A DNA stretch of 64,000 bases from Oscillospiraceae bacterium (GCA_900176545.1 FWXP01000009.1:51375-115374); one strand, 5' to 3'. Counted from the stretch's first letter, positions 35,411 to 44,379 are shown. A program made the numbers and translations. Notes: generated by a model not told the origin, from the letters alone.

Positions 35411-36344
35411 GACGGTTAAGGTCTATCTTGATACGATGCCTTTTAAGATAGAGGGCAGAGCAGTGGCCCTCGGTCTCTTTGACGGCATCCACGAAGGTCA
35501 CGCTCAGATAATAAGAAAGACGGTAAAGGCAGCCAAGCAGAACGGGATGCTATCTTCCGTCATGACCTTCTCAGGCAATATCAAGGGATCTTCCAAGTCC
35601 GTAACGACTCTCGAGGAGAGGCTCGACATATTATCGGAGTTCGGCGTTGACGAGATGGTCGTACTGGACTTTGCAAAGATAAAGGATATGGAGCCGCAGG
35701 ATTTCTGCATGAATATCTTAAAGCTCGGCATGAATGCCAAGGCGCTATTCTGCGGCGATGACTTCAGATACGGTAAGGGCGCCGCAGGGACAACGGAGGA
35801 CTTAAAGGCTTTCGGCAGGGAATACGACGTAGCTGTAAAGGTCTTCGATGCCAAGCTTCTTGACGGCACCGACAGAAGGATATCTTCTTCCTGGATCCGC
35901 GAGGCTCTCGAGGAAGGAGACGTGGAACTTGCTTCAGATCTTATGGGCGGTCGACCTTTCTCCTATTCGGGAGTAGTCATCAAGGGAAGACAGCTTGGAA
36001 GGACACTGGGATTTCCTACGGCCAACATAGAGATCCCCGAGGATAAGATAACGGTAAGAAGAGGAGTATATGCTTCTCTGGCTCATATCGGAAGCAAAGT
36101 CTACCCCTCGATCACAAATGTAGGCAAGAGGCCTACTTTTGACGATGGAGACTTTGATAATGCCGAGACCCACATATTCGATTTTGACGAGGATATCTAC
36201 GGCGCCAGGATCAAGGTTGACCTTCTGTCCTTTGTACGCCCCGAGATGAAGTTTGACGACATTGAGGCATTATCGAAGCAAGTGGAGTCTGACAAGATAA
36301 TGGCAAAGACATATCATGCCAAAAGTGGTATCATGTCGGAGTAA
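35400..36344 (+). CDS. ribF: Bifunctional riboflavin kinase / FAD synthetase
   Basis: The protein (about 314 residues) has an N-terminal FAD synthetase domain (ALGLFDGIHEGHAQII with the nucleotidyl-transfer motif GxFDGxHxGH, and SSSWIREALEEGDVE) and a C-terminal riboflavin kinase domain from about residue 180 (GVVIKGRQLGRTLGFPTANI; ITNVGKRPTF). It turns riboflavin into FMN and FAD. ATG 35400 and TTG 35391 are both possible starts. It ends the rimP operon. Confidence 0.96.
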   Translation: MIDKTVKVYLDTMPFKIEGRAVALGLFDGIHEGHAQIIRKTVKAAKQNGMLSSVMTFSGNIKGSSKSVTTLEERLDILSEFGVDEMVVLDFAKIKDMEPQDFCMNILKLGMNAKALFCGDDFRYGKGAAGTTEDLKAFGREYDVAVKVFDAKLLDGTDRRISSSWIREALEEGDVELASDLMGGRPFSYSGVVIKGRQLGRTLGFPTANIEIPEDKITVRRGVYASLAHIGSKVYPSITNVGKRPTFDDGDFDNAETHIFDFDEDIYGARIKVDLLSFVRPEMKFDDIEALSKQVESDKIMAKTYHAKSGIMSE

Positions 36345-36364
36345 TAAATCTAAGGAGTTTATCT

Positions 36365-37345
36365 ATGGATACCGTTGAAGTAAGTTTCCCGGGGCTCGGA
36401 TGGATATTCCACGTAAGTCCCGTAGCGTTCAAGATCGGCAGCTTTGAAGTATATTGGTATGGACTTATCATATCTCTCGGTATGGTCCTCTGTGTCGCTC
36501 TGGCTCTTCGCCATGCGCAGGCCAATAAGTTCTCGAAGGATCTTGTATATGACATACTTCTCGTATCACTTCCTTCCGCACTTATCGGAGCAAGGCTATA
36601 CTATGTTATCTGCGAATGGGATTACTACTCCAAGGACTTTTCCAAGATCTTTGATACAAGGGGAGGCGGACTTGCGGTATACGGCGGTATAGCAGGTGCT
36701 TTTATCGGAGCTTTCATAATGCTTAGAATAAGAAAGATCCCTTATTCCACATGTGCTGATTACTGCATCCCTTATATCCCTTTGGGACAGGCTATCGGAA
36801 GATGGGGCAATTTCTTCAATCAGGAAGCATTCGGTACGACTACTAATCTTCCCTGGGGAATGACAAGTGCTACGGTTCAGAGATATCTGAGCTCCAATTG
36901 CCCTAACCTTGATCCCAATATGCCCGTTCATCCCACATTCCTTTATGAATCCATCTGGGACCTTGTCATGTTCTTCATCCTTCTCAAGGTAAGAAAGCAC
37001 AGCAAGCGTCCTTTCGAGACATTATGCGTATACATGATCGGTTACGGCTTCGTAAGATTTCTTATCGAGGGCCTTCGTACAGATTCGCTCTATATCGGTC
37101 ATACGAATATCAGGACCTCTCAGGCTCTTTCCATGATCCTCGTGTTCTTCGGTCTTATCTATATAATCTATGTACATTATAAGGAGACAAAGCGTCTTCC
37201 TCTTCCTGCCAAGTGCTTTGCGGCAGAGGAGAGCAGGGCTGCCGCTTCAGCTGCTTCCACAGAGAAGAAAACTGATGCAGAGACTGAAGCCGTATCTGAG
37301 GCATCTTCTGAGGAGGATCCTTCCAAAGAGGCTAAGACGGAGTAA
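36365..37345 (+). CDS. lgt: Prolipoprotein diacylglyceryl transferase
   Basis: The 326-residue membrane protein has the Lgt signature GRWGNFFNQEAFG (about 147-159), an early SFEVYWYGLIISLG segment, HPTFLYESIWD, and RFLIEGLRTDSLYIG. It transfers diacylglycerol from phosphatidylglycerol to the lipobox Cys of prolipoproteins. An acidic/Ala-rich cytosolic tail of ~45 residues extends past the last helix, which is longer than usual. AAGGAG precedes the ATG. RodA follows 5 bases later. Confidence 0.96.
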   Translation: MDTVEVSFPGLGWIFHVSPVAFKIGSFEVYWYGLIISLGMVLCVALALRHAQANKFSKDLVYDILLVSLPSALIGARLYYVICEWDYYSKDFSKIFDTRGGGLAVYGGIAGAFIGAFIMLRIRKIPYSTCADYCIPYIPLGQAIGRWGNFFNQEAFGTTTNLPWGMTSATVQRYLSSNCPNLDPNMPVHPTFLYESIWDLVMFFILLKVRKHSKRPFETLCVYMIGYGFVRFLIEGLRTDSLYIGHTNIRTSQALSMILVFFGLIYIIYVHYKETKRLPLPAKCFAAEESRAAASAASTEKKTDAETEAVSEASSEEDPSKEAKTE

Positions 37346-37350
37346 TTCCT

Positions 37351-38478
37351 ATGGCAGGGCAGAAGTCCGGTATAGAGAAGCTTCGCGGAAGCGCATATAT
37401 CAGGTCGATCGACTACTATCTCGTAGTGCCGATCCTTCTTCTGACGATCATCGGACTGTTCGTTCTTCAGAAGGTATTGTCAGTCGGCTTCGAGGCATAT
37501 CCCGGTAACTTCTACAGACAGATCGCGGCTGCCGTCATGGGCATCTGCATCACTTTGTTCATCTGCGCCCTTGATACCCAGTTCCTTCGAATGATCGGCT
37601 GGTTCATATATGCGGTGGCGCTGTTCCTGTTGATTCTTGTCCCGATAGACGGCTTTGACCTGACCTGGAAATGGGGTGCCGACTCCTGGCTGAACCTGCC
37701 CGTTATCGGTATGTTCCAGCCTTCGGAGCTTGCCAAGATCGGTCTTGTCATGGTTGCTTCGGATATATTCGAGAGGATGGGCGAGAAGGAATATTCCATC
37801 TTCAAAGGCTTCGGTCTTCTGGCTCTCGTATACGGTCCGCCGATGCTCCTGATCCTTACACAGCCCGACTTCGGTACTGCAATGGTAATCATCTTCTCCT
37901 TCGTATGCGTATTGTTCGTATGGGGAGTTAAGTACAGATACTTCGTTCTGGCTATATCTTCCGTTATCGTTATCGCGGTGCCTTTTGTATGGAGGTTCTA
38001 TCTTAAGGACTATCAGCGTAAGAGGATATTGTCCCTGGTGTTCGAAGGATCAGATCCCAAGTCCGAGTATAACCTGGTCCAGTCCAAGGCGGCCATAGCT
38101 TCAGGCGGACTTGCAGGCAACCACACAGGAGTTCTTGTAAAGGTTCCCGTTAAGGAGAGTGACTTCATCTACTCGGCTGTGTCCGAGCACCTGGGCTTTA
38201 TCGGTACGACTGCAGTCGTGATACTGGCCTTCTTCTTCCTTTGCAGATGCATGTATGTCGCCAATAAGGCTTCACGAAAGGCATTCTCTTACATAATCGT
38301 CGGACTTGCGGCGTCCTTTGCCTTCCACTTCATTGAGAATATGGGAATGTCGGTAGGACTTCTTCCCGTAACGGGAATACCGCTTCCTTTCTTAAGCCTC
38401 GGAGGAACGGCGATGCTCGTTAACTACATATCCTTCGGTATAATACTTAATATATCTATGGAAAACAGATTACGATGA
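37351..38478 (+). CDS. rodA: SEDS peptidoglycan polymerase RodA
   Basis: The 375-residue protein has ten membrane helices and SEDS-family motifs: MFQPSELAKIGLVM, QPDFGTAMVI, SDFIYSAVSEHLGFIG and TGIPLPFLSLGGTAMLVNY. RodA polymerises glycan strands for side-wall elongation with a class B PBP. A second SEDS gene, ftsW, lies at 47405, so this copy is assigned as RodA by context and by the SDFIYSAVSEHLGF loop. A terminator follows. Confidence 0.92.
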   Translation: MAGQKSGIEKLRGSAYIRSIDYYLVVPILLLTIIGLFVLQKVLSVGFEAYPGNFYRQIAAAVMGICITLFICALDTQFLRMIGWFIYAVALFLLILVPIDGFDLTWKWGADSWLNLPVIGMFQPSELAKIGLVMVASDIFERMGEKEYSIFKGFGLLALVYGPPMLLILTQPDFGTAMVIIFSFVCVLFVWGVKYRYFVLAISSVIVIAVPFVWRFYLKDYQRKRILSLVFEGSDPKSEYNLVQSKAAIASGGLAGNHTGVLVKVPVKESDFIYSAVSEHLGFIGTTAVVILAFFFLCRCMYVANKASRKAFSYIIVGLAASFAFHFIENMGMSVGLLPVTGIPLPFLSLGGTAMLVNYISFGIILNISMENRLR

Positions 38479-38504
38479 GACCCGTCGACCTGACCGGGTC
38501 TTTT
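38479..38504 (+). terminator. Terminator after rodA
   Basis: GACCCG (38479-38484) pairs with CGGGTC (38495-38500), followed by TTTT. The stem is short but G/C-rich and overlaps the rodA stop codon. Confidence 0.65.
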
Positions 38505-38517
38505 CAAGGAGACACTA

Positions 38518-38546
38518 TTGAACATTGTATAGTAGTATGCTATATT
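38518..38546 (+). promoter_or_regulatory. padR promoter with operator-like dyad
   Basis: TTGAAC (38518-38523) and TATATT (38541-38546) are exactly 17 bases apart. TATAG (38528-38532) and CTATA (38540-38544) form a 17-base dyad in the spacer and over the -10, where a PadR dimer would block polymerase. Confidence 0.65.
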
Positions 38547-38584
38547 CACTAGTAAAGAATACAAAATCCGAAAGGAGGGATCCT

Positions 38585-38932
38585 ATGAACAGCCAATATA
38601 AGAAAGGCGTTCTCGATATGTGCGTTCTCGCCATCCTGGAAAAGGGTGACAGCTATGGATATGACGTAGCGGACGCATTGTCGGAAAGCATAGAACTGGC
38701 GGACGGAACGGTCTATCCGATACTTCGTAAGCTCGCCGCAGACGGCAGTGTTACGACTTATCTTCAGGAATCACAGAACGGACCGCCTCGCAAGTACTAC
38801 CACCTTACACCGATAGGTAAGCAAAGACTTGAAGCGGACAAGAAGGAGTGGAAAGGATTCTCCGGGGCCGTAGATAAGATCATAGGAGAGGAGGGACATT
38901 ATGAACAGACAAGAATATCTGAAGAAACTTGA
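38585..38932 (+). CDS. PadR-family transcriptional regulator
   Basis: The 115-residue protein is a PadR winged helix: KKGVLDMCVLAILEKGDSYGYDVADAL, LADGTVYPILRKLAADGSV and PPRKYYHLTPIGKQRLE. PadR proteins repress membrane-stress or transporter genes next to them. The start at 38585 is fixed by AAAGGAGGGATC; an earlier in-frame ATG at 38525 lies inside the promoter. It overlaps the DUF1700 gene by 32 bases, so the two are coupled and probably autoregulated. Confidence 0.94.
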   Translation: MNSQYKKGVLDMCVLAILEKGDSYGYDVADALSESIELADGTVYPILRKLAADGSVTTYLQESQNGPPRKYYHLTPIGKQRLEADKKEWKGFSGAVDKIIGEEGHYEQTRISEET

Positions 38933-39464
38933 GACTAGTCTTGGTTCGATGTCTTACAAGGAAGTAAAAGATATACTGGCTGAGATAGATTCGCATTTTG
39001 AAGCAGGCAAGGCCAGAGGTAAGAATGAAGAAGAACTTGCAAATGAGCTCGGTTCTCCCGAGTATCTTGCAAGAGCATATATGGAAGGCACTGAGCTTCC
39101 CAAGGCTTTAAGGAAGCAGCCTGAGGTCAAGGCGGCAAAGAACGTTACGGATGATCACGTAGCAGAGAAGATCTTTGTTATCTTCTTTAACCTCCTTGTG
39201 GCAGTTCCTTTGTGGATCGCTCTCCTGGCGGCTCTTTTCTCGGCAGTCGTCCTTGAGCTTTCCGTTATCGCAGGTCTTGTGGCACTCGTACTCGCATTGC
39301 CCGCATTCGGATCCTTCCTTGCAGCAGGTATCGCATTTGCTCTGGCTATGTTCTTCGCCATCGTCGTTATAGGAGTGCTCCTCTACTTCGGCATCAAGTA
39401 TTTCGCAGTAGGCACGAAGCTCTATGTCAGATGGAATAAGAAGATCTGGAACAGCGGATTCTGA
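38901..39464 (+). CDS. DUF1700 (HAAS) membrane protein
   Basis: The 187-residue protein starts with a HAAS/DUF1700 domain (NRQEYLKKLETSLGSMSYKEVKDILAEI; ANELGSPEYLARAY), residues 1-65. Two to three membrane helices follow (about 90-118, 120-160). PadR-DUF1700 pairs are common in Firmicutes and are thought to manage envelope stress, but the activity is unknown. GGAGAGGAGGG precedes the start inside padR. Confidence 0.9.
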   Translation: MNRQEYLKKLETSLGSMSYKEVKDILAEIDSHFEAGKARGKNEEELANELGSPEYLARAYMEGTELPKALRKQPEVKAAKNVTDDHVAEKIFVIFFNLLVAVPLWIALLAALFSAVVLELSVIAGLVALVLALPAFGSFLAAGIAFALAMFFAIVVIGVLLYFGIKYFAVGTKLYVRWNKKIWNSGF

Positions 39465-39477
39465 GGAGGTGACCGAT

Positions 39478-39690
39478 ATGAAAAAAGGCGAGATCAGATT
39501 ATTGATTATTGGACTTGTGTCATTCTTCCTCACCATCATCTGCTCGGTAGTGGCGGTATGCCTCATGATAGGTGCCGTTGCCAAGGAGGCAGGTGAGAAG
39601 GATCTCGGAGGCAAGATTTCACAAGGTATCGAGAGTATATCGGAGAAGGTCTTCACCGATGAAGATATCGATGTGGACGTTGATGTTTGA
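39478..39690 (+). CDS. Small membrane protein with acidic tail (70 aa)
   Basis: The start MKKGEIRLLIIG at ATG 39478 has GAGGAGGTGACC upstream. One or two membrane helices (about 7-36) are followed by a soluble tail ending in alternating Asp/Val (DEDIDVDVDV). It lies 13 bases after the DUF1700 gene and ends the padR module. I do not recognise it. It may be an accessory subunit of the DUF1700 protein. Confidence 0.75.
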   Translation: MKKGEIRLLIIGLVSFFLTIICSVVAVCLMIGAVAKEAGEKDLGGKISQGIESISEKVFTDEDIDVDVDV

Positions 39691-39757
39691 CATTAAGGGA
39701 ATAGATATAGGAGTTAGGATGCATCAAGTGTAAAAGTAGTACGTTACCGGCATCCGG

Positions 39758-39792
39758 AACCCGTCTCTCTGTGGAAGGAGAGGCGGGTTTTT
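39758..39792 (+). terminator. Terminator after the padR module
   Basis: AACCCGTCTCT (39758-39768) pairs with AGAGGCGGGTT (39779-39789), an 11-bp stem with one T-G pair and a 10-base loop, ending in five T residues. Confidence 0.9.
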
Positions 39793-39854
39793 CTATGCCC
39801 GGAAAAGAATTTGAGGCAATCGTCGAAAATAGTTCGAAAAATCCTAAAAAGCTC

Positions 39855-39937
39855 TTGATTAACGTATATGTTACAGATAAAATACAAATGTGTGGTGAAA
39901 AGTGGAGTTATTTATCACTTGTGTGGAGCAAAGTGGA
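39855..39937 (+). promoter_or_regulatory. mraZ promoter and four GTGG boxes (MraZ operator)
   Basis: TTGATT (39855-39860) and TAAAAT (39878-39883) are 17 bases apart. Downstream are GTGG boxes at 39892, 39902, 39923 and 39933: two pairs with a 10-base step, the pairs one to two helical turns apart. Two of them read AAAGTGGA. MraZ is known to bind short repeats with a 10-base period near its own promoter. Confidence 0.75.
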
Positions 39938-39977
39938 ATGATTCCCGGCACACGAGTTTACAAGGGAGCAGCTGAAG

Positions 39978-40409
39978 TTGGCTAGGGACACTAAGAAGAT
40001 CGACGCTAAGGGAAGATTTTTCATTCCCTCAAAGCAGAAGGATGAGCTGGGATCAGAGCTGGTCGTAACGAACAGCCTTGATGTCGGCTATCTGTGTGTC
40101 TACTCAAAAGAGCATTTCGCGGGTATCCGTGAGCAGCTCGGGAAGCTCAACTCCATGGACCCCAAGGTCAGAAGGATCAAGCGTGCCATCATAGGTGAGG
40201 CCCTTGATGTCAACGTGGATTCCCAGGGAAGGATCAGCGTTACCGCCGAGCTCTGGGAGAAGATCGGAGCCAATCCCGGCGACGAGATCTGCGTCTTCAA
40301 TGACGAAGGTAAGCTCGATATCTGCACAAAGAACTTCTATGAGAACGAAGACCACGATATCGGTTCTATCGAGGGTCTTGAGACTAACTATTACGTGGAG
40401 GGACTGTAA
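39978..40409 (+). CDS. mraZ: Transcriptional regulator MraZ
   Basis: The 143-residue protein has two AbrB-like SpoVT motifs: KKIDAKGRFFIPSKQKDELG and ALDVNVDSQGRISV, each with the DxxGR turn that contacts DNA. MraZ forms a ring and represses the division and cell-wall cluster it heads. The start is TTG 39978, with GGGAG about 9 bases upstream. No ATG gives the expected N-terminus. The predicted binding boxes lie 40-90 bases upstream. Confidence 0.95.
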   Translation: MARDTKKIDAKGRFFIPSKQKDELGSELVVTNSLDVGYLCVYSKEHFAGIREQLGKLNSMDPKVRRIKRAIIGEALDVNVDSQGRISVTAELWEKIGANPGDEICVFNDEGKLDICTKNFYENEDHDIGSIEGLETNYYVEGL

Positions 40410-40410
40410 T

Positions 40411-41373
40411 TTGTCAGACAAGGATTTCGAACATGTTCCGGTCCTGTTCAATGAGTGCATGGATCAGCTGGCTATAAAGCCTGACGGTATATATGTAGAC
40501 TGCACGGCAGGAGGCGGAGGCCACAGCAGAGGCATCCTCGAGAGACTTTCTCCTAAGGGAACTCTCATATCCCTGGATAAGGATGACAGCGCGCTTCGTA
40601 CCTGCCTTAAGAGTTCGAGAGAGTATGAAGGCAAGAACTGGATCATAGTAAAGTCCGATTTTTCAGAGATCGACTATGTTATAGGCAGCATGAAGATCGG
40701 ACCCGTTGACGGTATTCTTGCAGACCTCGGAGTATCTTCACACCAGATCGATACTCCCGAGAGAGGTTTTTCTTATGTAAATGACGGTCCTCTCGACATG
40801 AGGATGGACGAACAGCAGATACTTACTGCAGCAACCGTAGTCAATTCCTACTCGGAACAGGAACTGGAGAGGATCTTCAGGGATTACGGCGAGGAGCGCT
40901 TCTCTGGAAGGATCGCATCCTGCATCGTAAGGGATCGTAAGACTAAGCCTTTTACAAGGACCAAGGAATTGGCCGATAAGATCACGGAATATATGCCTGC
41001 ACAGGGCAGGAACGAGGACCAGCATCCCGCAAGGAGATGCTTCCAGGCACTTCGTATAGAGGTCAACCACGAGCTGAGCTCTGTCGAGAAGCTGCTGACG
41101 GACGGCCCGAGATGCTTAAAGCCCGGCGGCAGGATGGCGGTCATCTCTTTCCATTCTCTGGAGGACAGGATCGTCAAGGAGGCATTCAGGAAGCTCGAGT
41201 CTCCCTGTACATGCCCCAGGGACTTCCCCGTATGCGTATGCGGTAAAAAGTCACTCGGTACCGTGATCACCAAGAAGCCTATCACGGCTAGCGAAGATGA
41301 GATAAAGACCAACTCAAGGGCACACTGCTGTAAGCTCCGTGTCTTTGAGAGAAATAATGTATATGAGAGATAA
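40411..41373 (+). CDS. rsmH: 16S rRNA m4C1402 methyltransferase RsmH (MraW)
   Basis: The protein (320 residues) has EHVPVLFNECMD, VDCTAGGGGHSRGIL (SAM site, about 34-48), DLGVSSHQIDTPERGFSY, and RRCFQALRIEVNHEL, all typical of RsmH. The start is TTG 40411, 1 base after the mraZ stop and 8 bases after GGAGGG. Family starts are near HVPVL, so an in-frame extension upstream through mraZ is not used. Confidence 0.96.
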   Translation: MSDKDFEHVPVLFNECMDQLAIKPDGIYVDCTAGGGGHSRGILERLSPKGTLISLDKDDSALRTCLKSSREYEGKNWIIVKSDFSEIDYVIGSMKIGPVDGILADLGVSSHQIDTPERGFSYVNDGPLDMRMDEQQILTAATVVNSYSEQELERIFRDYGEERFSGRIASCIVRDRKTKPFTRTKELADKITEYMPAQGRNEDQHPARRCFQALRIEVNHELSSVEKLLTDGPRCLKPGGRMAVISFHSLEDRIVKEAFRKLESPCTCPRDFPVCVCGKKSLGTVITKKPITASEDEIKTNSRAHCCKLRVFERNNVYER

Positions 41374-41403
41374 GTTAGAAGATTCACGCGGGGGGACAGT
41401 AAG

Positions 41404-41961
41404 ATGGCTATCAATGACAATGCGGTATTGAAAGGAACCGGAACTTATTACACGGTGGTGGAAGATCCGACCGCACAGGATGCTGTCCTTAATCTGTCAG
41501 ACCATCACTTTGATACTTCCGATGATTCGGACCTCGAGTTCGAGATGGCGAAGAAGAGGATCAGGAAGAACACGAGACACATCTTTTTTGAGACTGTCGT
41601 ATGTATCGGTCTTATCATCCTGGTCGGCTGCTTCGTATGGCTCCTTATCTTCCCTCAGATGGAACTTTCCGAGATGGCAAGGGATAATTCCGATTTAAAG
41701 GATGAGATCTCTACCCTTCGTAAGGATATCCTTGATTCCGAAGAGGACATCAACGGTATCACGGACATGGATACCATAAGAGCCCAGGCACTTGCCCTCG
41801 GTATGCAGGATCCCAATGCCAATCAGGTAGTAACGATCCCTATGCCTAAGGATGATAATCTTACTACGGTAATGACATATGACGAGTACGGAGTAAGTGA
41901 AGAGGCTTACAATCACGCCATTACTAATCTGGAAGATTACTATATAGGAAATCCAAGCTAA
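41404..41961 (+). CDS. ftsL: FtsL-like cell division protein
   Basis: The 185-residue protein has one membrane helix (about 60-83), then a coiled coil (ELSEMARDNSDLKDEISTLRKDILDSEEDI by pattern) and a short C-terminal part with IRAQALALGMQ, as in FtsL/DivIC proteins. It lies between rsmH and the PBP gene, the standard ftsL position. The N-terminal cytosolic stretch of ~58 residues and the C-terminal ~50 residues make it longer than usual FtsL (~100-130). It should help scaffold the divisome. Confidence 0.82.
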   Translation: MAINDNAVLKGTGTYYTVVEDPTAQDAVLNLSDHHFDTSDDSDLEFEMAKKRIRKNTRHIFFETVVCIGLIILVGCFVWLLIFPQMELSEMARDNSDLKDEISTLRKDILDSEEDINGITDMDTIRAQALALGMQDPNANQVVTIPMPKDDNLTTVMTYDEYGVSEEAYNHAITNLEDYYIGNPS

Positions 41962-41979
41962 TGCGATATAATTATCATT

Positions 41980-44379
41980 ATGAGCATTAAAGATTGGTAT
42001 TCAAAGAACAGACAGAACATTCCGATGTGGCTTACCATCGGAGTTTTTGCTGTCTGTGGCTTATTTTGTTTCTACCTTATAGGTAACCTTTACCTTACTA
42101 CGGTCATACATTATGAGGAGTATGCCAGAGCCGCTTCCTCGGATCAGTGGAAGCTGATGTCATACGCCTCCAGTCGAGGCATGATCTACGACATCAACGG
42201 TAATGCGCTGGCATCTAATACTTACGACTATACTGTCGTATGTTCTCCCAATTCAGTCGCAAGATCCAAGGATTTCAACAGAGAGCTGGTGCTCCAGGGA
42301 GTATCTCAGATCCTGGAGATCGACTGGGAGGATCTGGACAGCATGATCCCCGTAGATCCCAACGATACGACAGATCCCCGTAATGCGGTCATGGGATGTG
42401 ACGTCAAGAAGAACGTATCAGTTGAGGTCAAGGAGCAGTTAGAGCTCTTCCTCAGCGATAACAATATCGACGGTATCGGATTCGTCGCAGTGCCTCAGAG
42501 ATACTATAACTACGGTTCTCTCTGTCCCCAGGTCATAGGATATGCTACCAACGACGGCGTGAACCTGGTAGGACGTGACGGCCTTGAGTATTACTACAAC
42601 GACCTTCTGTCCGGTTATAACGGATACAGATATTCAGAGGTCGACTCCAGGACCGACGGCGTGCTTCCTTATTCCGAAGCTACTACCATAGATGCCGTTG
42701 ACGGCAATAACATAGTCCTTAATATCGATGTTAATATCCAGAGGATCGCAGAGGAGGCCTGCAGGCAGGCATATGATCAGTACCAGCCCAGAGGCGGTGT
42801 ATCCTGTATCGTCATGCAGCCTTATACCGGTGCTGTTCTTGCCATGGTATCGCTTCCCGATTATGACCTCAACGATCCTTACGGTGTTCCTTACGGCGTG
42901 GATCCCGTCGTATGGGCAGGGATGTCGGAGGACGATCAGGTAACATACCTCTGGAGTGACGTCTGGAGAAACAGATGTATCCAGGATACATACGAGCCCG
43001 GTTCTACCTTCAAGGCTCTTACTACCGCTATCGCATTTGAAGAGAACTTATATAATGAGGATTCCGTATTCTCGGATGATCCTATAGAAGCCGGTGATTA
43101 TGAGATCTCCTGCTGGCTGCAGAAGCAGAACGGCGGCAACCACGGTCAGGAGACATTGCTCCAGGCTTTCGAGAATTCATGTAACCCTGTCTTTGCAACT
43201 GTTGCTAAGCAGATCGGTATCGACAGGTACTACGAATATGTTCATACCTTCGGATTCTATGAGATAACGGGTATCGACCTTCCAGGTGAGGCAGTAGGTA
43301 TCTTCCATGAGGATCCGACCATCGTCGACCTTGCGTGTCTCTCATTCGGTGAGTCAGCTACGGTCACACCTATCCAGCTCATTAACTCATACTGTGCCAT
43401 CATCAACGGAGGCAACCTCATGGTTCCTCACCTCGTAAGATATATCACCGATTCCAACGGCAATATCGTCGATGAGATCGAGCCCGAGGTAATAAGAACG
43501 GTATTCTCCGAGAGCACATCCGAGCGAGTACGCCGCCTTATGGCTGCCGTTGTCGAGTCAGGTACTGGTTCCGCAGGTAGGGTTCCCGGTTATTCGGTTG
43601 CAGGTAAGACATCAACATCTACCATCGATGTAGGTGAGGAGAAAGGTATGCACGTTCTCTCGTTCTCCTGCTTTGCTCCTACGGACAATCCCGAGATCGC
43701 GGTACTCGTAGTTCTTAACAGACCTGAGGACAGGTCAGTCGGATCATCTGCTACTGCTGCCATCGCCGCTAAGATAGTAGAGGGCACGCTCTCATATATG
43801 GGTATTCCCAGGATCCTTACGGAAGAGGATTACCATAACCTCAGGATCACGAACTGGGTACAGCCCGTAGCAGGAATGACGGCAGGTGAGGCCAGCCGTA
43901 CGCTTAGCGGATTCGGTATCACCACTGTTTACGGAGCTCCCGGAATGACTGCAGACAGCATCGTCGGTTATACATATCCCGGAACGGATGCCCAGCTGCC
44001 CGATACGGGAATAGTAATGCTCTATCCCGAGACAAATGCCGACGGCACCGAGGTTCAGCCTTTGAGCAGCACCGTTCCCGATCTTCGAGGAAAGAGCGGC
44101 ATCGAGTGTATTGAAGCTCTGAGGGATGCTAATCTTAACTGCCGATTGGAAGGTGAAGACATCGATTGTACCGGTATCTGCACCGGTCAGAGCGATCCCG
44201 CAGGATCTGTAGTATTCGCCGGAACTATCGTATATGTCACCATGGAGAGAACTGATGAGGCTCCCGAGGAGACGGATCCCGAGGAGGATCTGACGGGTGA
44301 GGACGGTGTAGTAATGACCGAGCCCGAGGACTCGGAAGTACCTGAGGATTATGACAGCACTACAACTTCGGAAGGCTGA
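41980..44379 (+). CDS. Class B penicillin-binding protein with PASTA domains (FtsI/SpoVD type)
   Basis: The 799-residue protein has an N-terminal membrane helix (about 16-40), a PBP dimerisation domain, and a transpeptidase domain with SxxK in YEPGSTFKALT (about 340), SxN in ENSCNPVFA, and the third motif as KTSTS rather than KTG. Two PASTA domains follow (about 620-690 and 692-755), then an acidic tail. It cross-links septal peptidoglycan with FtsW. No ribosome site precedes ATG 41980; a TATAAT at 41967-41972 sits 7 bases before it, and the ftsL stop is 18 bases upstream. Confidence 0.93.
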   Translation: MSIKDWYSKNRQNIPMWLTIGVFAVCGLFCFYLIGNLYLTTVIHYEEYARAASSDQWKLMSYASSRGMIYDINGNALASNTYDYTVVCSPNSVARSKDFNRELVLQGVSQILEIDWEDLDSMIPVDPNDTTDPRNAVMGCDVKKNVSVEVKEQLELFLSDNNIDGIGFVAVPQRYYNYGSLCPQVIGYATNDGVNLVGRDGLEYYYNDLLSGYNGYRYSEVDSRTDGVLPYSEATTIDAVDGNNIVLNIDVNIQRIAEEACRQAYDQYQPRGGVSCIVMQPYTGAVLAMVSLPDYDLNDPYGVPYGVDPVVWAGMSEDDQVTYLWSDVWRNRCIQDTYEPGSTFKALTTAIAFEENLYNEDSVFSDDPIEAGDYEISCWLQKQNGGNHGQETLLQAFENSCNPVFATVAKQIGIDRYYEYVHTFGFYEITGIDLPGEAVGIFHEDPTIVDLACLSFGESATVTPIQLINSYCAIINGGNLMVPHLVRYITDSNGNIVDEIEPEVIRTVFSESTSERVRRLMAAVVESGTGSAGRVPGYSVAGKTSTSTIDVGEEKGMHVLSFSCFAPTDNPEIAVLVVLNRPEDRSVGSSATAAIAAKIVEGTLSYMGIPRILTEEDYHNLRITNWVQPVAGMTAGEASRTLSGFGITTVYGAPGMTADSIVGYTYPGTDAQLPDTGIVMLYPETNADGTEVQPLSSTVPDLRGKSGIECIEALRDANLNCRLEGEDIDCTGICTGQSDPAGSVVFAGTIVYVTMERTDEAPEETDPEEDLTGEDGVVMTEPEDSEVPEDYDSTTTSEG

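Noticed and set aside
40195..40410. N-terminal extension of rsmH through mraZ
   Set aside because: The conserved RsmH N-terminus begins at TTG 40411 with a good ribosome site; the upstream frame is a shadow of mraZ.
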